Source: Phallusia mammillata
Taxonomy: Eukaryota > Chordata > Ascidiacea > Phlebobranchia > Ascidiidae
Reading direction: 5' to 3'
Assembly: GCA_003260075.1 (NCBI GenBank)
Contig: QLIY01000554.1
Span: 34,858 to 98,857, forward strand
DNA length: 64,000 nucleotides
Under the pieces are notes generated by a model. The model made no database searches. It saw only the letters and a list, made by a program, of their open reading frames with translations, and was not told the origin of the DNA. The translations under genes were made by a program, and so were the position numbers. Shown piece by piece: positions 49,631 through 61,514 of the stretch. The stretch's first letter is position 1; every line of letters begins with the position of its first letter.

Positions 49631-52600
49631 TCAATCCCATTCTTCATCGAATTCCGCCTCCTCTGCGTCGCCATCTAGCGGTTGTTGGAAAGTGTGCAAT
49701 AGTTCACGCATCGCGTTCATGAGAGTCTGAACATTGCCACGGACTTCTCCCTGCTCCCCATCAACAGCATTGGGTTCCGGTAGAACTAGTGGGTCTTCGG
49801 GGTTAAACCCAGGAAGCAAGGAATGGAAGAACAGACTTACAGGATTCACACGCCGTCCGCTCGATGACCTATGGGATTTTCATGTCATAAAAAATGTATT
49901 TTTAAACACATATTTGGTCAAGGAGTGTTCCTTGCTATTTAACGCTGCGTTTGACCTTTATCCGAATCTTGTACCTTACATATTTTTGGGTTAGTAACGT
50001 TTAGGACGTTGTGCGGCTATTTTAGGCTTAGCATCCAGGCGCATTTTCCCACCGAGGAAACCAGAAACTCCACTCAACTACGTATTATGACTAGTGATGC
50101 ACCGAATCGACCGGTTAGCTTAGAACCGAAAACCGAATATTTGGTAGTTATTGCAGAATAATTTCGACCGACCACATCATTTGTAACGTCATGAAACTGT
50201 ACGCAACAGTTTATCACACGAGGTTTGCTGTTAGGTAATCAGGAGTGCTACAGCAGGACGACATATTTCAATCTCCAATGAAATACTGAATGCATGATGG
50301 TTGGACAAAATAAATGTTTTAAAAACACCGCTTAACGCGGTATTGGGCACAGCACAGTTCGAAAGATTGCTGTGTGAGACGTACGTATAGGCGGAAAATC
50401 GCGTTTTGCGCTCAAAATACAATTATTATTATTATTATCAGTGATGACATTTCACGGCCTTGAGCCTCAGACTCCATTGTTGGTATTTCAGAACATTATT
50501 TCACATGCGTAATCGAATTTTTGTATGTTCGAAATTGTCTTTGTCAAAATGACCAATCCGAATAAGTTCGGCAAACCGAAGCTTCGCTACATAACTGATT
50601 ATTACCTTGGAGGCCTCGTATATGACGTCACAGTATCACTGGGAGGTAGAGGATCGTGACTTAGCATTGTTCCCATTCTAATATCCTGTAGAAACACGAA
50701 AGTAATGATTGTGAGTTTTTTAATCCAAAATTGCTCACACAATATATAATATATATATTTTTACCAGAGGCAGTAGAGAGCTGACTCCATCAATTTCCGA
50801 TATCATGGCATGTCTGTAAACATTCAACGGCGGTTTTTGATACCGCGTTTTTCTTCTGCAAGGAAAAAAATATAATGTTGCAGGGATGTGCCAAAAAAGT
50901 GCAAATCTTCATGTTCTGTTTGGTCGAGCACCGAGCATCTCAAGTTAATGCTCTGTGCATTATGACGTTACAAAAATCAGCTCTACAACGTCTCTTACGT
51001 CACCGGTGGTGTATTAAGCTGTACATCACATGAATTACGCGTTTTCAAAAAATCATTCGTTTTCGTTCATAGATACACTTTCGAACACTAGTTACGTGTG
51101 TTAGCAGGGCATGAGTATGCAAAATTAAACACTTTAGCCGCTAGTGGCAAAACCATTGGGCCACAGATTGTTGTTGTTGTTGTTTGTTTGTTGTTGTTGT
51201 TTGTTTCATTTTTATCCTCGGTGGGTGGGCAACGCCTGAATGCGTTATGCTCACAAAGAGTCCGCCGTCGAGCTGCGTGTTTTTATTGCAAGTCCGTTGA
51301 TCAATTTAGTTCAACTAATCGGGAACCACTGGGTTGGAAAAATGCCACTTAAGTTTCTTGCTCAAGGAAACATAAGCGACCGATAGGATTAGAACCCATG
51401 ACCTTGTGATCACAAGGCGGTTGCGCTAACCAATCGGCCAACTTGGCGGACGATTGAATTGAAAAACATGGCGCGTCTCCACAATAAATCCACAAACTAA
51501 TTAATATCAAAAGCAGTAATAAATATAATGAACAAAATCAACAAACAACAAAGATTTAGCAGTAAGGGCATGAAGTTATTACAACTACTTACTTCCTTTC
51601 ACTGTCTATAACAAGCGGTTCTTTGTCGTTAACTCTTTGCATAGCAACATTAACATTTCTCTCCAACCAAGTCATAACATCAGGGGCTTTCCACATCAAA
51701 TAACATCGTCCGACGTAAAGGTGACAAAGGATGGACAGACCGGCAGGTGAACTGCAATTAAAAATAACAATAAGATTTCAATAAACTTTTTCAGGCAAAT
51801 TTACATTGGAAAAATAATATCTTATTAGACAGACTTAAGTTGGACAGAAGGCAATGACTCATCATAATAAATAAATATAATTTGTAAATAACACAAGCAC
51901 TTGGACTCATGACCTGAGGTACTTGGATGCAAACAAACTCAGCACACACAAAACATTGATTGGCCTAACTTGCAAGCAAAACCATGCTAATGTTCAGTGA
52001 ATAAAATTAGTAATATCCAACCAGCAATTCACACCACATGTACACAAACACCATTATTCCAACCTAAAATGCAATGTTTTGAATTTTTATTTAGGGTGTA
52101 AAAGAGTTTTTAAAAGATTGTGGAACTTATACTTCTATTGGTAAGCATTTTCTTACCTTTCTGTAGTTTTGAAGTGAGGACATGCAGTGACCTTTTTATC
52201 AGGTTGAACTGAACACTTATCTAACAAAGCAAGCAAAACCTGCAAAGTCACATGAATGGTAAAAAAATCGGAATATAGTATATTTTGAAAACATGTAGTT
52301 TGTTTCAAAATATGAAAACAATGTGACATTGAACACAAATATACACCAAACATAAGTACACAGACTGTGCCAAAACATATTTTTAAACTTACTGATGGAA
52401 ACATGATGAGTGCATCCTGCAAGCATTTGTCAGCCTTAACCAAATCCCCCTCTTGATTCAAGTGAAAATGTGCAAGTGCAATAGAATAAGCCCAGTTTGG
52501 AAGCTGAGGAAGGTTTCTGGATGCCTTTCAAATCAAATATTAATTACATTTGCTTGTAGACAAATATGAAATAAAGTATATATGATGTGTCTCTACAAAA

Positions 52601-55600
52601 AATTAAAAATGATATTAAAAATTACACAGAGCTAAGTTTTTTTAAAGCAGTAGAGCAATCTTTAAACTTATTTGAATTACCCCCCATTCCTGTGCGAATC
52701 TGATCATAAATTTGTATTCTGCAGCTCGTAAGGCAAAATAGTCAAGGAGAAGTGAGACACCAAGTGGATCATTGTCAGAATCAAGGCTGTAAATATAAAC
52801 ATAAATAAAAGTATTCTAGAACAACAAAAATATAGAGATTTTAAATTTTAACACTAAAAATGATTTAAAAAAAAAAAAAGATTTTAGCAGTGCTAGTCAC
52901 AATTCAAATTAGAGAAGACAATTACATAATTGTTAAATGTTGTGAAAGAAACAAACCGACCTCAACAAAACTTTGGCAAGTTCCAATGCAGTCCGATTGC
53001 AACCCCTTTGAGCCACAAAGTTCATGTGTTTGTACAAGGCTAGAAACAAACATCTAGAAAACATGTTTATGTGTGTTGACTTTCTTGAAAAGCTTTAAAT
53101 ATCTTTGCGTTCCGACCCAAACATCCTGACTCTTGCTGTTGTTTAAAACATTTTTTGGGGGTGGGGGATAATTCGATCTACAGCAGCAAGCAAATCAAAC
53201 AATAAACCACAATAATCTAACTTGTTAAATTTGTATCCTGTATCAGCTTTAAATTTTTTCAAACCTTAAAGACTAGCATGGCAAACACTAGGACAAGAAG
53301 GCACTGAACAAAACACAAGACAAGTCATAATCAATTCAACCTAACTTCATCTACATCTATTTTAAACACAGCAAAATTGTATTCATAGTGTCTATAAGGA
53401 AAAAAATCGTAAAAACATTATTTGGTGGCATGACATCAAACCAAGCATTTATATTTCAAGTTTATTTTAAGTGGCCAAACTAAAAATCTCAAAACATTTT
53501 GGCAGGGACACTTATTAGTTGTGGTGACTGGCAGCATGAAAAGTGGCTATGGTACCATCCTCAAAAGTAACATCTCAGTCAATATGTCAAACATTCTAAC
53601 TTAGTGAAATCAAAATGTGCCTAGCCCTTTTACACCATATATTGTTGGTTGTTTAATTTTTACTTGGGACAAACCTGTTTTCAGGATACTTGTAGTCAAG
53701 TCTGCACAAGCCTGTTGTGAGATTAAAACAAGGATGAAAAGATCGCTCCAAACAGTATAAGGCACGCTCTGTAAGAGACAAAAAATAATGTAAGAACATT
53801 TTAATAACATATCACATAAAATATGTTGCTAGACTTTTTTCAAACTGTTTACCCACAACACTTTTGTGCTGAAAAAGAAAAAATGGCAATAACACTGTTT
53901 AAGAAGGTTTGTATTGACTAGCATACAACCAGCCATGGACACATTGTATTTACCATCTTGTTTTTGTACAAAATACCAAGAGACAAACAACTTTACAGTA
54001 TGTTACCGAATTATAAAAAAATGTAAATCCTACCAATAAGTTCTCTGGCCATTTTGATGTCATCATGAACTTTGTACACATCACTGAAAGTAACCAGTGA
54101 GTCAACATGATAGGTATGACGTTCCAGCACTGACTACAAAAAAAATATTTCATGAAAACTTTTCCAAATAGGATAGTCATTAAATGGCTTATGTTACATA
54201 ACGCAACATAAGATTTACTTTATAGAAACTTCTTGCACTTGTACTTCATGCACTTGTACAATTAAAAGCACATGGTACAGCTGCAGTTATAATCGAAATG
54301 TCCAAAAGGGGGGGGGGTTATTTCATGAAAACTTTTCCAAATAGGATATTCATTAAATGGTTTATGTTACATAACGCAACATAAGATTTACTTCATAGAA
54401 ACTTCTTTACACATGCATCTGTAAAATTAAAAGCACATGGTACAGCTGCAGTTATAATCGAAATGTCCAAAAGGAATTTATAATAATCATGTAATCTAAC
54501 TTGAAAACATCCCCTTTTTTACAATTGCAGTACACAAATACAATCTTTGTAATAGGTGATCATTTGAAACTTACTGCAATATTTCTATGATCTGAAGTTT
54601 CAACAGCATCGAGAAATTTAAACTGGACATCCTGGTAATCTCTGGAGTGTTCATACTTAAAATACTGCACACTAAAAAATATAATTAAATATATACAATA
54701 CTTGAGTGTTTCTGAAAAAACAGGTGTCATCAAATGTAGATAAGGTAATTTGATAAAAACACTTTGTTTACATGATGCTAAAAAATATAGACAAAATATT
54801 AATAGCCCATTTGAAAAAGTATTAAAAAATGGGTCCAACACATCTCAAGGGAACTAGAAAGCTTTTGTCATATAGTTTTTGCAGTTTACAACATGGCTGT
54901 TATGACATGGATTTCTGTAAGCAGAAACGAATGGGTCCACATGTATTTTTAAATTGGTAACTGTATTAATATGGCATAATCATTTTTACTTTGAGAAGAC
55001 CAATTAGTAAATGGCACTAAAGGTATTCATGGAATTCAACCCAACAATCGGGGTGAAAATTTGCAGTTCACTACTTTTTATATCTGTCATATGTGAAAAA
55101 TTCAATACATTTGCATTCTCCTTTGACCAAAACAGAGAAAGAAGTTCAAATTACACAGAAAAGAAGTATGAATAAACAAAACAACCTGTGTTCCCATTTA
55201 GGTAGACAACCAAAAATATTCACGACAAATACAGAATCATACGCAAACAAACCCATTTTTTGTCTCTATTAGATTCATAGTAATTCCAGTTCTTCCAAGC
55301 TTAACCCAATTATTTTGAGGCTGAGTAAGCCACACTCCACGATTGCTCTTAGCTTGGTTTCTTCTCCTGTATGAAGCATCCTCCATGAGAGCACGGGACC
55401 CAAATATCTTCCGTAACTCGTTATCCGGATTGAGAAATCTACGTTTGTTATAAATAAAAATTAGAACAACATGCTTTAGCCAAAAGTAGACAAACAATTG
55501 GTTGCAACGAGCTTACACAGACTTTGCATTAACCGTAGCACATGGAGAGAAAAAAATGCAAGGCTTCAATAAAAAACAGTTTTATTAAGGAGTATGGTAC

Positions 55601-57277
55601 TGTAGAATGTTACCATATATATAATGTATTGGTTTGATAAAGCAGCGAAGTGTTTTTGGGGGGGGGGGGGTTTGTCACAAATAAAAATTAGAAAAACATG
55701 CTTTAGCCAAAAGTAGACAAACAATTGGTTGCAACGAGCTTACACCGACTTTGCATTAACCGTAACACATGGAGAGAAAAAAATGCTTCAATAAAAAATA
55801 GTTTTATTAAGGAGTATGTTACTGTAGAATGTTACCATATAATGTATTGGTTTGATAAAGCAGCGAAGTGTTTTTGAAAACTTTAAGGAAAAATTATCAA
55901 AAAGAGCAAACTGAAATATTCTTTTAAATGGCAGCAGTTGCCGAGTATAATCACTGTTGAAAATTTTGGTCATTAATCACTTATTGGTAGCAATCCAACA
56001 TCTCAAAACTTTTTGGTTGATGAAAATAAAGCTTACCTGTGCTCTACTGTTAAGACAGATCTTAGGGCTTTTGCATTGGAATCAGTGGTGGAGTTTAAAG
56101 GCACCTTCGAAGAGCTTGCTTTTGTTTCCTCAATCACCTCTAGAAGCTTGTCTATGTCCTCATTTATCTAATATGTTATACATGTTTTTATAATCAAAAC
56201 TGCAACTTGAAACTACTTGCTTAATTGTACATGTGCTGTGTATAACAAAATTGTTTGCTTGAATATTGTCTTACTGTATCCTTTATTTTTGTGTCTTGAT
56301 TGTTTTTCCTTTTCTTTTTCTTGTTTCGTTTCTTCACAGCAGACTGATTTGAAGTGGTGTGAACTGCGCTTTTTGCTGGACTTTCAAGCACTTCATGACT
56401 TTCATCATTTGAATATTCATTCTCATCGTTTAACTAATTAGAAGAACATTAATTGTGCTTTAATCACAAAAAGTGTTTTAGGAGTCTATCGAAACCAAGT
56501 GGTTGCAAAAATTTAGTTGGCGATGATTCTGTACCACAAGTCACCAATCTTCAACTGTGAGTTAAAACCAAGATCTTATAAGAACATAGTAACTTATAAC
56601 TGTTTCAGTTTTGTTCAGCATAAACATTGAATTGTGCCCTTGCTGTATAGAAATCATCACTTTTTGAATCTAACAATTGCTTTTTTTCTGAAATCCTCCA
56701 AAAAATTGTTTTCAATTCAGCACCAAACATGTTTGTTCGAAATAAATTCACAACACACAGGCACTCTACAACATGACACACACAATATTGTATTTAAGGT
56801 GATAATAGTCATAGTCTCTTTTCATTTGATGTTTTAAGAACCAATTTGGATTGTGCACTTTTCACATAGAAATTATCAATCCAGTTGATCAAAATATTTG
56901 CTTTAATTTGTCATGTTTACTTTCTGAACAAATTATAGCCAACAGTTTTTGGAATTTGAAAACCACCTGGATTAGTCAGTTCAGTCTATCTATACATGCA
57001 CTGTTTACATGAAATCTGGATTATCACATAATCTGGTTAAACCTAAACAAAGCTTAGCAAATTGGTTATGCAATTAAATAGATTTGTCTGCAATTGGAAA
57101 TGTGATTAGCCAGTGTCCCCTAAATTCTTAGCAACTTTAAAATTGACAAACCAGAGCAAATTTGTTGACTGATGGAGCTTCAACTACATCTTCTTCTTCA
57201 CTACTTTCTGAATGTAGTTTGGCAATCGACATGACATCACCGCGCCCTTGAAGTTTTCGCAAAGCTCGCGATGACAT
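49631..57277 (-). CDS. TCF25: Transcription factor 25 / NULP1 (ribosome quality control)
   Basis: Fifteen exons in transcript order: 57152-57277, 56275-56433, 56037-56167, 55253-55438, 54575-54671, 54034-54133, 53675-53768, 52961-53053, 52681-52786, 52393-52524, 52157-52239, 51593-51751, 50765-50855, 50606-50685, 49631-49868. All are in phase and give 624 residues (human 676). The N-terminus MSSRALRKLQGRGD is the family signature, followed by an acidic stretch and a basic patch VKKRNKKKKRK at residues 75-85. The central region matches TCF25 throughout (TVEHRFLNPDNELRKIFG, TYHVDSLV, LCRLDYKYPENR, RNLPQLPNWA, GTMLSHDPLPPSDT). It ends in an acidic tail closing with EEWD, as in vertebrates. TCF25 works with LTN1 and NEMF on stalled 60S subunits to promote K48-type ubiquitination; its older name reflects a bHLH claim. 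A CAG acceptor-like site at 57313 lies 35 nt upstream of the ATG. Confidence 0.95.
50091..50592. mobile_element. Possible old hAT-like MITE in TCF25 intron 14
   Basis: TAGTGATGCACCGAATCG at the left resembles a common hAT terminus. About 500 bp further right, CCGAAGCTTCGCTA is a weak inverse of it. No target duplication is evident and the right end is uncertain. Confidence 0.35.
51169..51452 (-). mobile_element. tRNA-derived SINE in TCF25 intron 12
   Basis: The head at 51376-51452 (minus strand) is tRNA-like. It has an A-box TGGCCGATTGG and a B-box GGGTTCTAATCC, but its acceptor strands do not pair and the anticodon loop is abnormal, so it is not a functional tRNA. The body continues through CCTTGAGCAAG (a motif I associate with tRNA-derived SINEs of deuterostomes), and the 3' tail at 51169-51208 is a run of CAA/CAAA units on the same strand. 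Head, body and simple tail together indicate an RNA polymerase III retroposon of about 285 bp. Confidence 0.68.
54146..54474. repeat. Near-identical duplicate around a 10-G run
   Basis: About 160 bp (TATTTCATGAAAACTTTTCC... to ...GAAATGTCCAAAAG) is repeated around G54308-54317 with several small differences. It lies in TCF25 intron 5, which is therefore probably about 165 bp shorter in reality. Confidence 0.8.
55447..55876. repeat. Near-identical duplicate around a 13-G run
   Basis: Roughly 200 bp beginning ATAAAAATTAGAA is duplicated around G55658-55670, with a few substitutions and indels. It lies in TCF25 intron 3 and is read as an allelic assembly junction. Confidence 0.8.
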
Positions 57278-58064
57278 GGTGCAATTAAAGTTTAAATACC
57301 TACGTCTAAAAACTGAAAAACAAAGAAAAATTGATTTGGACAAAAAACTTCCTGTGTTTTTGTTGCCTAAAAGCAACCAGACAAACAACTGGAGTTATCT
57401 ATCTTCATGCCAAAGAAAATATTGTGGGGTTCAAATCTATACCAGTAACAAAATACAAAAAAGCATTATAATCAACTATAACGATTTGGTGGTGACATTT
57501 TTGCTCAAAGCCCCTTAAAAGGAAATTTCATAATGAACATACAATACAAATCAAATTATTTTTCCTGTCTTAGAAAATTTTACTGAAAATCATTCCTTTT
57601 CAAAATGTGACAATTCACAGTGCAATTTAAGATTTTACATTTGGAATAGCACACCACAAAAACAGTCCCTTTAAAGCAGTGGTTCTCAACCGTTTTTACT
57701 TTCCACAAACACATACACTAATTCGTGCTTTATTTTTTAAGAAAAGACAAAAACCAAACACATAGAAATATTTAATCGCAAATGCAGTTGTGCCAATTCT
57801 GGACCGAACTGTTGTGTGAGTTACTATGCTAAACAAAAGATGCTGCGACCTTGCGACCGCTTAAAGTGCGAACCCCAGGCTGAAAAACACTGCTCTGAAG
57901 TTTTAATTTGTTTTGAACAGCCAAAAAAGCAAGTGTTTTATGTAATCTTGCATAGATAAATGCAATTAAAACTCGGCAAAAATCACATCATATCTTTTCA
58001 TGAAAATGTCTTCATAAAACCAGAAAGTTTTACACAAAAAATAAAGCGGTTGCCTGATACTTTT
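57278..58064. other. Region between PIGT 3' end and TCF25 5' end
   Basis: The two genes are in tandem on the minus strand, 787 bp apart. The region holds the TCF25 leader with its acceptor-like TTTGTTTTTCAG at 57313 and an old hAT-like element at 57677-57892. The gap is too long for a typical ascidian operon, where genes nearly abut. Confidence 0.5.
57677..57892. mobile_element. Short hAT-like MITE
   Basis: CAGTGGTTCTCAACC at the left and an imperfect inverse GGCTGAAAAACACTG at the right. The flanks CTTTAAAG and CTCTGAAG agree at 6 of 8 positions. It is 216 bp and non-coding. Confidence 0.65.
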
Positions 58065-59708
58065 TTACCTAGTATCAGAAGGGTTTTTTTCTTGGTCCAA
58101 TGCCTTTTTATAAATCTTTTCAAGAAGCCAATCTATTTTTTTCTTTAATGGACTTTTGTGCTTCGGTGAAACTTTTTGCAACCTCCTTGTTGTCAGGTTA
58201 TGTAAAGATCCAAAAGCAACAGCAATTACCGTACAAACAAGACATATAACATTGTAAGGCATTGAAAAATCAGGAACAGGGATTGTTATAAGTAATGCTT
58301 CACTAAATATTCTTTGCACTTTAGAAGAATGATCACGACTTAAATTACCTAGCTCTACTGTTGGTATAGTAAGACAGGCCGGGCTAATGTAGTAACCATG
58401 ATTTGCATCTGGTGGGTGCTCTGTCCAAGTTTGAAATCCCCTTGTAAATTGAATGTTAAGAACTGTCACTTCTTGAGCCAGTAGCATGAAGACTAACTCA
58501 AGTTTGTGCGGAGATTCTCGTATTTTTGCAGGTGCAAAGTTAACAATATCAGGTTGTATTCTATGACCTGACTCAGTTTCAAGTTTTAGTGTATGAAGCT
58601 GGGTGTAAAGAAACCATGGCACAACTTGGAAAAACACAACAGTCACATTTTTTGGCAAATTGTTGACTAGGGAACATCTTAAACCTCCTTCCAATCCCAA
58701 ACCAGTAGGAAAACAATGACTTGTTATACCTTCAGGAATATGAATGGTCTCTAGATGCTGTTTATTCAATTTTACTTTATAGTTTGTGTCAGATGTCAGT
58801 TCAAACAGATTTTGAACCAAATAAAATTCCTCAATCTTTTTAATTGGAGGAGATATACTTGCATCGGATGGAACTTTAAATTTTATTACACTGGTGCTTG
58901 CAAGAGGGCATGCTGGTTTAATTAGATGTAAAAACAACGACCTTAGTGTGAAATCTTGATGTGTACCTGAACCAATGTCAAACACTACCGAAATGTGCTG
59001 TTGCAATTCTACAAAGGTTTTTAGGCAATCTGGACTTTGACACTGGGTCATAAAATGTATTCCAATTGACAGAAATCTGCTGTGATGAAGCTGACTTGGA
59101 TTTAGTAAGGAAGCAGGTCCTGCTCTGGAGCCACAGAGTAAAAGTTTCATCCAAGGGGTCAAATTTTCAGTGCACAAGTTTTCTCTAGAAAGTGTGCCAT
59201 AGCGCAAGAACTTATTGTTAGGATATCCACCCTCAAAAGCACCAGTTGGGAAAAATGACATGGTGGGTGTAACAGTCACTGCTTTATTAATGAAATTCAG
59301 TGAGGCACAAAACAAACCAGATAGTGCATTCGTAAATCCAATCCAATTTTTATCGACGTCAACCGTGTTGCCATCAAACCACACCCAGAGTTGGGCCCCA
59401 GTTGGGGCAGAAGCATGTGGCAAACCCCACTGATGGTTTCGCCATAGACCTTGAGTCATTGTAAAGTGAAGCTCAGCTACTTGATATTTTAGTATTAATT
59501 CACCTAATGTTCGTGGAAAAAGATTGTAATGGTGTGGTGCAAACTTGTCACTGAAGTCCCAAATGGTTGTGAAATTGAAAAATGAATATAATTTATTGTT
59601 GTTGATAACATCCATAGTTACTGATTCATGATAGGCATCCATTTCTTTGCAATGCACAACCACTGATTGAATGAAGATTGCCCAAACCACAAGTAACTTC
59701 AACTTCAT
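58065..59708 (-). CDS. PIGT: GPI transamidase subunit PIG-T
   Basis: A single uninterrupted exon of 547 residues (human about 578). The open frame extends further 5' to 59819, but the ATG at 59708 is preferred because it begins a clear signal peptide (MKLKLLVVWAIFIQSVVVHC) and follows an acceptor-like CATACAG only 17 nt upstream. The luminal domain matches PIG-T throughout: TMTQGLWRNHQWGLPHASAP, GAQLWVWF, SGLFCASLNFI, ENLCTENLTPWMKLL, CPLAS, WTEHPPDANHGYYISPACL. Near the C-terminus comes PDFSMPYNVICLVCTV (residues 479-494), which opens the single membrane span, then a Lys-rich cytosolic tail. PIG-T stabilises the ER transamidase that attaches GPI anchors to proteins, and is disulfide-linked to the catalytic PIG-K. 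The absence of coding introns is notable against the 15-exon neighbour. Confidence 0.96.
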   Translation of the reverse strand: MKLKLLVVWAIFIQSVVVHCKEMDAYHESVTMDVINNNKLYSFFNFTTIWDFSDKFAPHHYNLFPRTLGELILKYQVAELHFTMTQGLWRNHQWGLPHASAPTGAQLWVWFDGNTVDVDKNWIGFTNALSGLFCASLNFINKAVTVTPTMSFFPTGAFEGGYPNNKFLRYGTLSRENLCTENLTPWMKLLLCGSRAGPASLLNPSQLHHSRFLSIGIHFMTQCQSPDCLKTFVELQQHISVVFDIGSGTHQDFTLRSLFLHLIKPACPLASTSVIKFKVPSDASISPPIKKIEEFYLVQNLFELTSDTNYKVKLNKQHLETIHIPEGITSHCFPTGLGLEGGLRCSLVNNLPKNVTVVFFQVVPWFLYTQLHTLKLETESGHRIQPDIVNFAPAKIRESPHKLELVFMLLAQEVTVLNIQFTRGFQTWTEHPPDANHGYYISPACLTIPTVELGNLSRDHSSKVQRIFSEALLITIPVPDFSMPYNVICLVCTVIAVAFGSLHNLTTRRLQKVSPKHKSPLKKKIDWLLEKIYKKALDQEKNPSDTR

Positions 59709-59739
59709 GATATTTTTTGCTTTAACTGTATGAAAAAAA

Positions 59740-59962
59740 AAACATTCAGAAATAGTTATCCTATCTGGAATGAAAACAATAGTAGCAATTTTGTGTGAAA
59801 GAATAAGGTTTTGCAGCAATAGTTAGTCAGCATTGAACAGATTGTGGGGGGGGGGCAAACATTCAGAAATAGTTATCCTATTTGGAATGAAAACAATAGT
59901 AGCAATTTTGTGTAAAAGAATAAGGTTTTGCAGCAATAGTTAGTCAGCATTGAACAGATTGT
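59740..59962. repeat. Near-identical duplicate around a 10-G run
   Basis: About 107 bp (AACATTCAGAAATAGTTATC... to ...GAACAGATTG) flanks G59846-59855. It covers the presumed PIGT promoter side and is probably an assembly artefact. Confidence 0.8.
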
Positions 59963-60312
59963 TGTGACAAAAATCCATTAGGATTTACTCGACTTGAAAC
60001 TTGTAAAAGCTTAGACAGTGAAACAACTAAATACAGGTGAAAAACCTGGCAAGGAAGGGTAACACTACGTCACTACATACACAAAAAACATTCAAAAGCG
60101 ATCTGGTGCCATTGATGTACATCGATTGTTTTGAACTACACAGAAATAGAAAGACAGAAAGTGAGAGTTTGAACAGCATAAAAAACAAACATGTTAAGAA
60201 ACATTTCCTGTTTTTCTTCTTTCTAAAATCTTATGAAACAAGAAATTTTACTCCTTTCCTGTTTATTTTTCTTGAATTATTGTGTTATGTTTTTGAAAGT
60301 GTCAGCTCAGCC

Positions 60313-60583
60313 CTAAAACCGTCTGACTATAGATTTCTTATTCTTTTATGCTTAGTGTTAGTATTCTATGTGACTTGTGCTGGTGTGCTTGGCCCAACCG
60401 AGCGTGACAACATGTGGGGGGGGGGCCTAAAACCGTCAACATTTTATACGTTTTGTAGGTAGATAGACCAACCAGTAATCCACTATGAGACTGACTATAG
60501 ATTTCTTATTCTTTTATGCTTAGTGTCAGTATTCCATGTGACTTGTGCTGGTGTGCTTGGCCCAACCGAGCGTGACAACATGT
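60313..60583. repeat. Near-identical duplicate around a 10-G run
   Basis: A block of about 95 bp starting CTGACTATAGATTTCTTATT occurs before G60416-60425 and again at about 60488-60583, with two substitutions. The short CCTAAAACCGTC also recurs on each side. Confidence 0.75.
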
Positions 60584-60860
60584 TCCGGTCCTAGAGCATG
60601 GTGGACACTGGAGCGTGCTAGTTTGTTGCCACTGGACAGTATGCTGTGGAACGTAATAACCATAAAATCCTGAAACCGTTTAAGTTAAAACTTGATAGGA
60701 ACCAAACAAACTTTTTAACAATATACCATACAGCGCACGGATGGTTTCTACCAAAGTCTACGTAATAAATATACTTTTGGTTTATCACAAACTTTGGTTC
60801 CTACCACTGGTATTCAAGCGTGACGCACATGACGTAACAATGAAATTTCAGGGTTATAGC

Positions 60861-61140
60861 CAGGGTTGCCATCGACTTGAAACCAAAAATAAGGACAACC
60901 GAAAAATTAAATTTGTATGCGAAACGAAACAAACGTTTTTGAACAAATCTTTGCATTTATACGAGTCCTGACATATCACTTGCAATATTTTGGCTATAGT
61001 AATTGTTGAAAATAAGACAAAATAAGGACTCCAGTCAAAAATAAGGACATTTCTCAGAAATAAGGACAACGAACTTTTCTAAGACATAGCCCTTCAAAAT
61101 AAGGACAAATCTTAGAAATAAGGTCGGTATGGCAACCCTG
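60861..61140. mobile_element. hAT-like MITE with 8-bp target duplication
   Basis: CAGGGTTGCCATC at the left pairs with GGTATGGCAACCCTG at the right. The direct repeat GTTATAGC lies at 60853-60860 and 61141-61148. It is 280 bp, with internal AATAAGGACAA repeats. It is inserted at the left edge of the fold-back element at 61141-61367. Confidence 0.93.
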
Positions 61141-61367
61141 GTTATAGCGGTAGAGCTACTAACACTGCAATTTGGCTAGCTCCCGGTCTGGGATTTTCTG
61201 GTAGGTGGCGAAACAAAGCATAGGCGTTTATGGTGCTGACTCAGAAGTTTGGGTTTATGTTAAGAATAATTACCGAGTCAGCACCATAACCGCCTATGCT
61301 CTGTTGCGCCACCTACCAAACCAGGCGTTAGCTGAGTTCCAGTGTTAGTAGTTCTACCGGTTATAAC
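61141..61367. mobile_element. Fold-back element, hairpin core 61200-61317
   Basis: The left arm (GTTATAGCGGTAGAGCTACT...) is the inverse of the right arm ending ...CTACCGGTTATAAC. The inner 43-bp arms 61200-61242 and 61275-61317 (GGTAGGTGGCG, GCATAGGCG, GGTGCTGACTC) pair with few mismatches around a 32-nt loop. It could form a long RNA or DNA hairpin. No coding content. Confidence 0.85.
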
Positions 61368-61514
61368 ATTCTACGCCTATATCGTTATCCTCTTTGCCAA
61401 AAAGCAAGGTGTCCTCCGAGGCTCTGGTTTAACTATATCTAAATAGGAGTACTTGTATTGACTGCAAAGAATTCGTCAAATGTAGGCGCAAAAGTAGCTT
61501 TTCATCCAATATGC

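Noticed and set aside
51376-51452. Functional tRNA gene
   Set aside because: Acceptor strands do not pair and the anticodon loop is six bases; better explained as the head of a SINE.
57276-57518. 80-codon plus-strand frame starting opposite the TCF25 ATG
   Set aside because: It is antisense to the TCF25 leader and promoter and is Lys-rich by AT composition; no domain.
57277-59708. PIGT-TCF25 operon
   Set aside because: The 787-bp gap is much longer than in described ascidian operons, and an old MITE lies in it.
60037-60462. 141-codon plus-strand open frame
   Set aside because: It runs through an artefactual G run and a duplicated block, is low in complexity, and has no domain.
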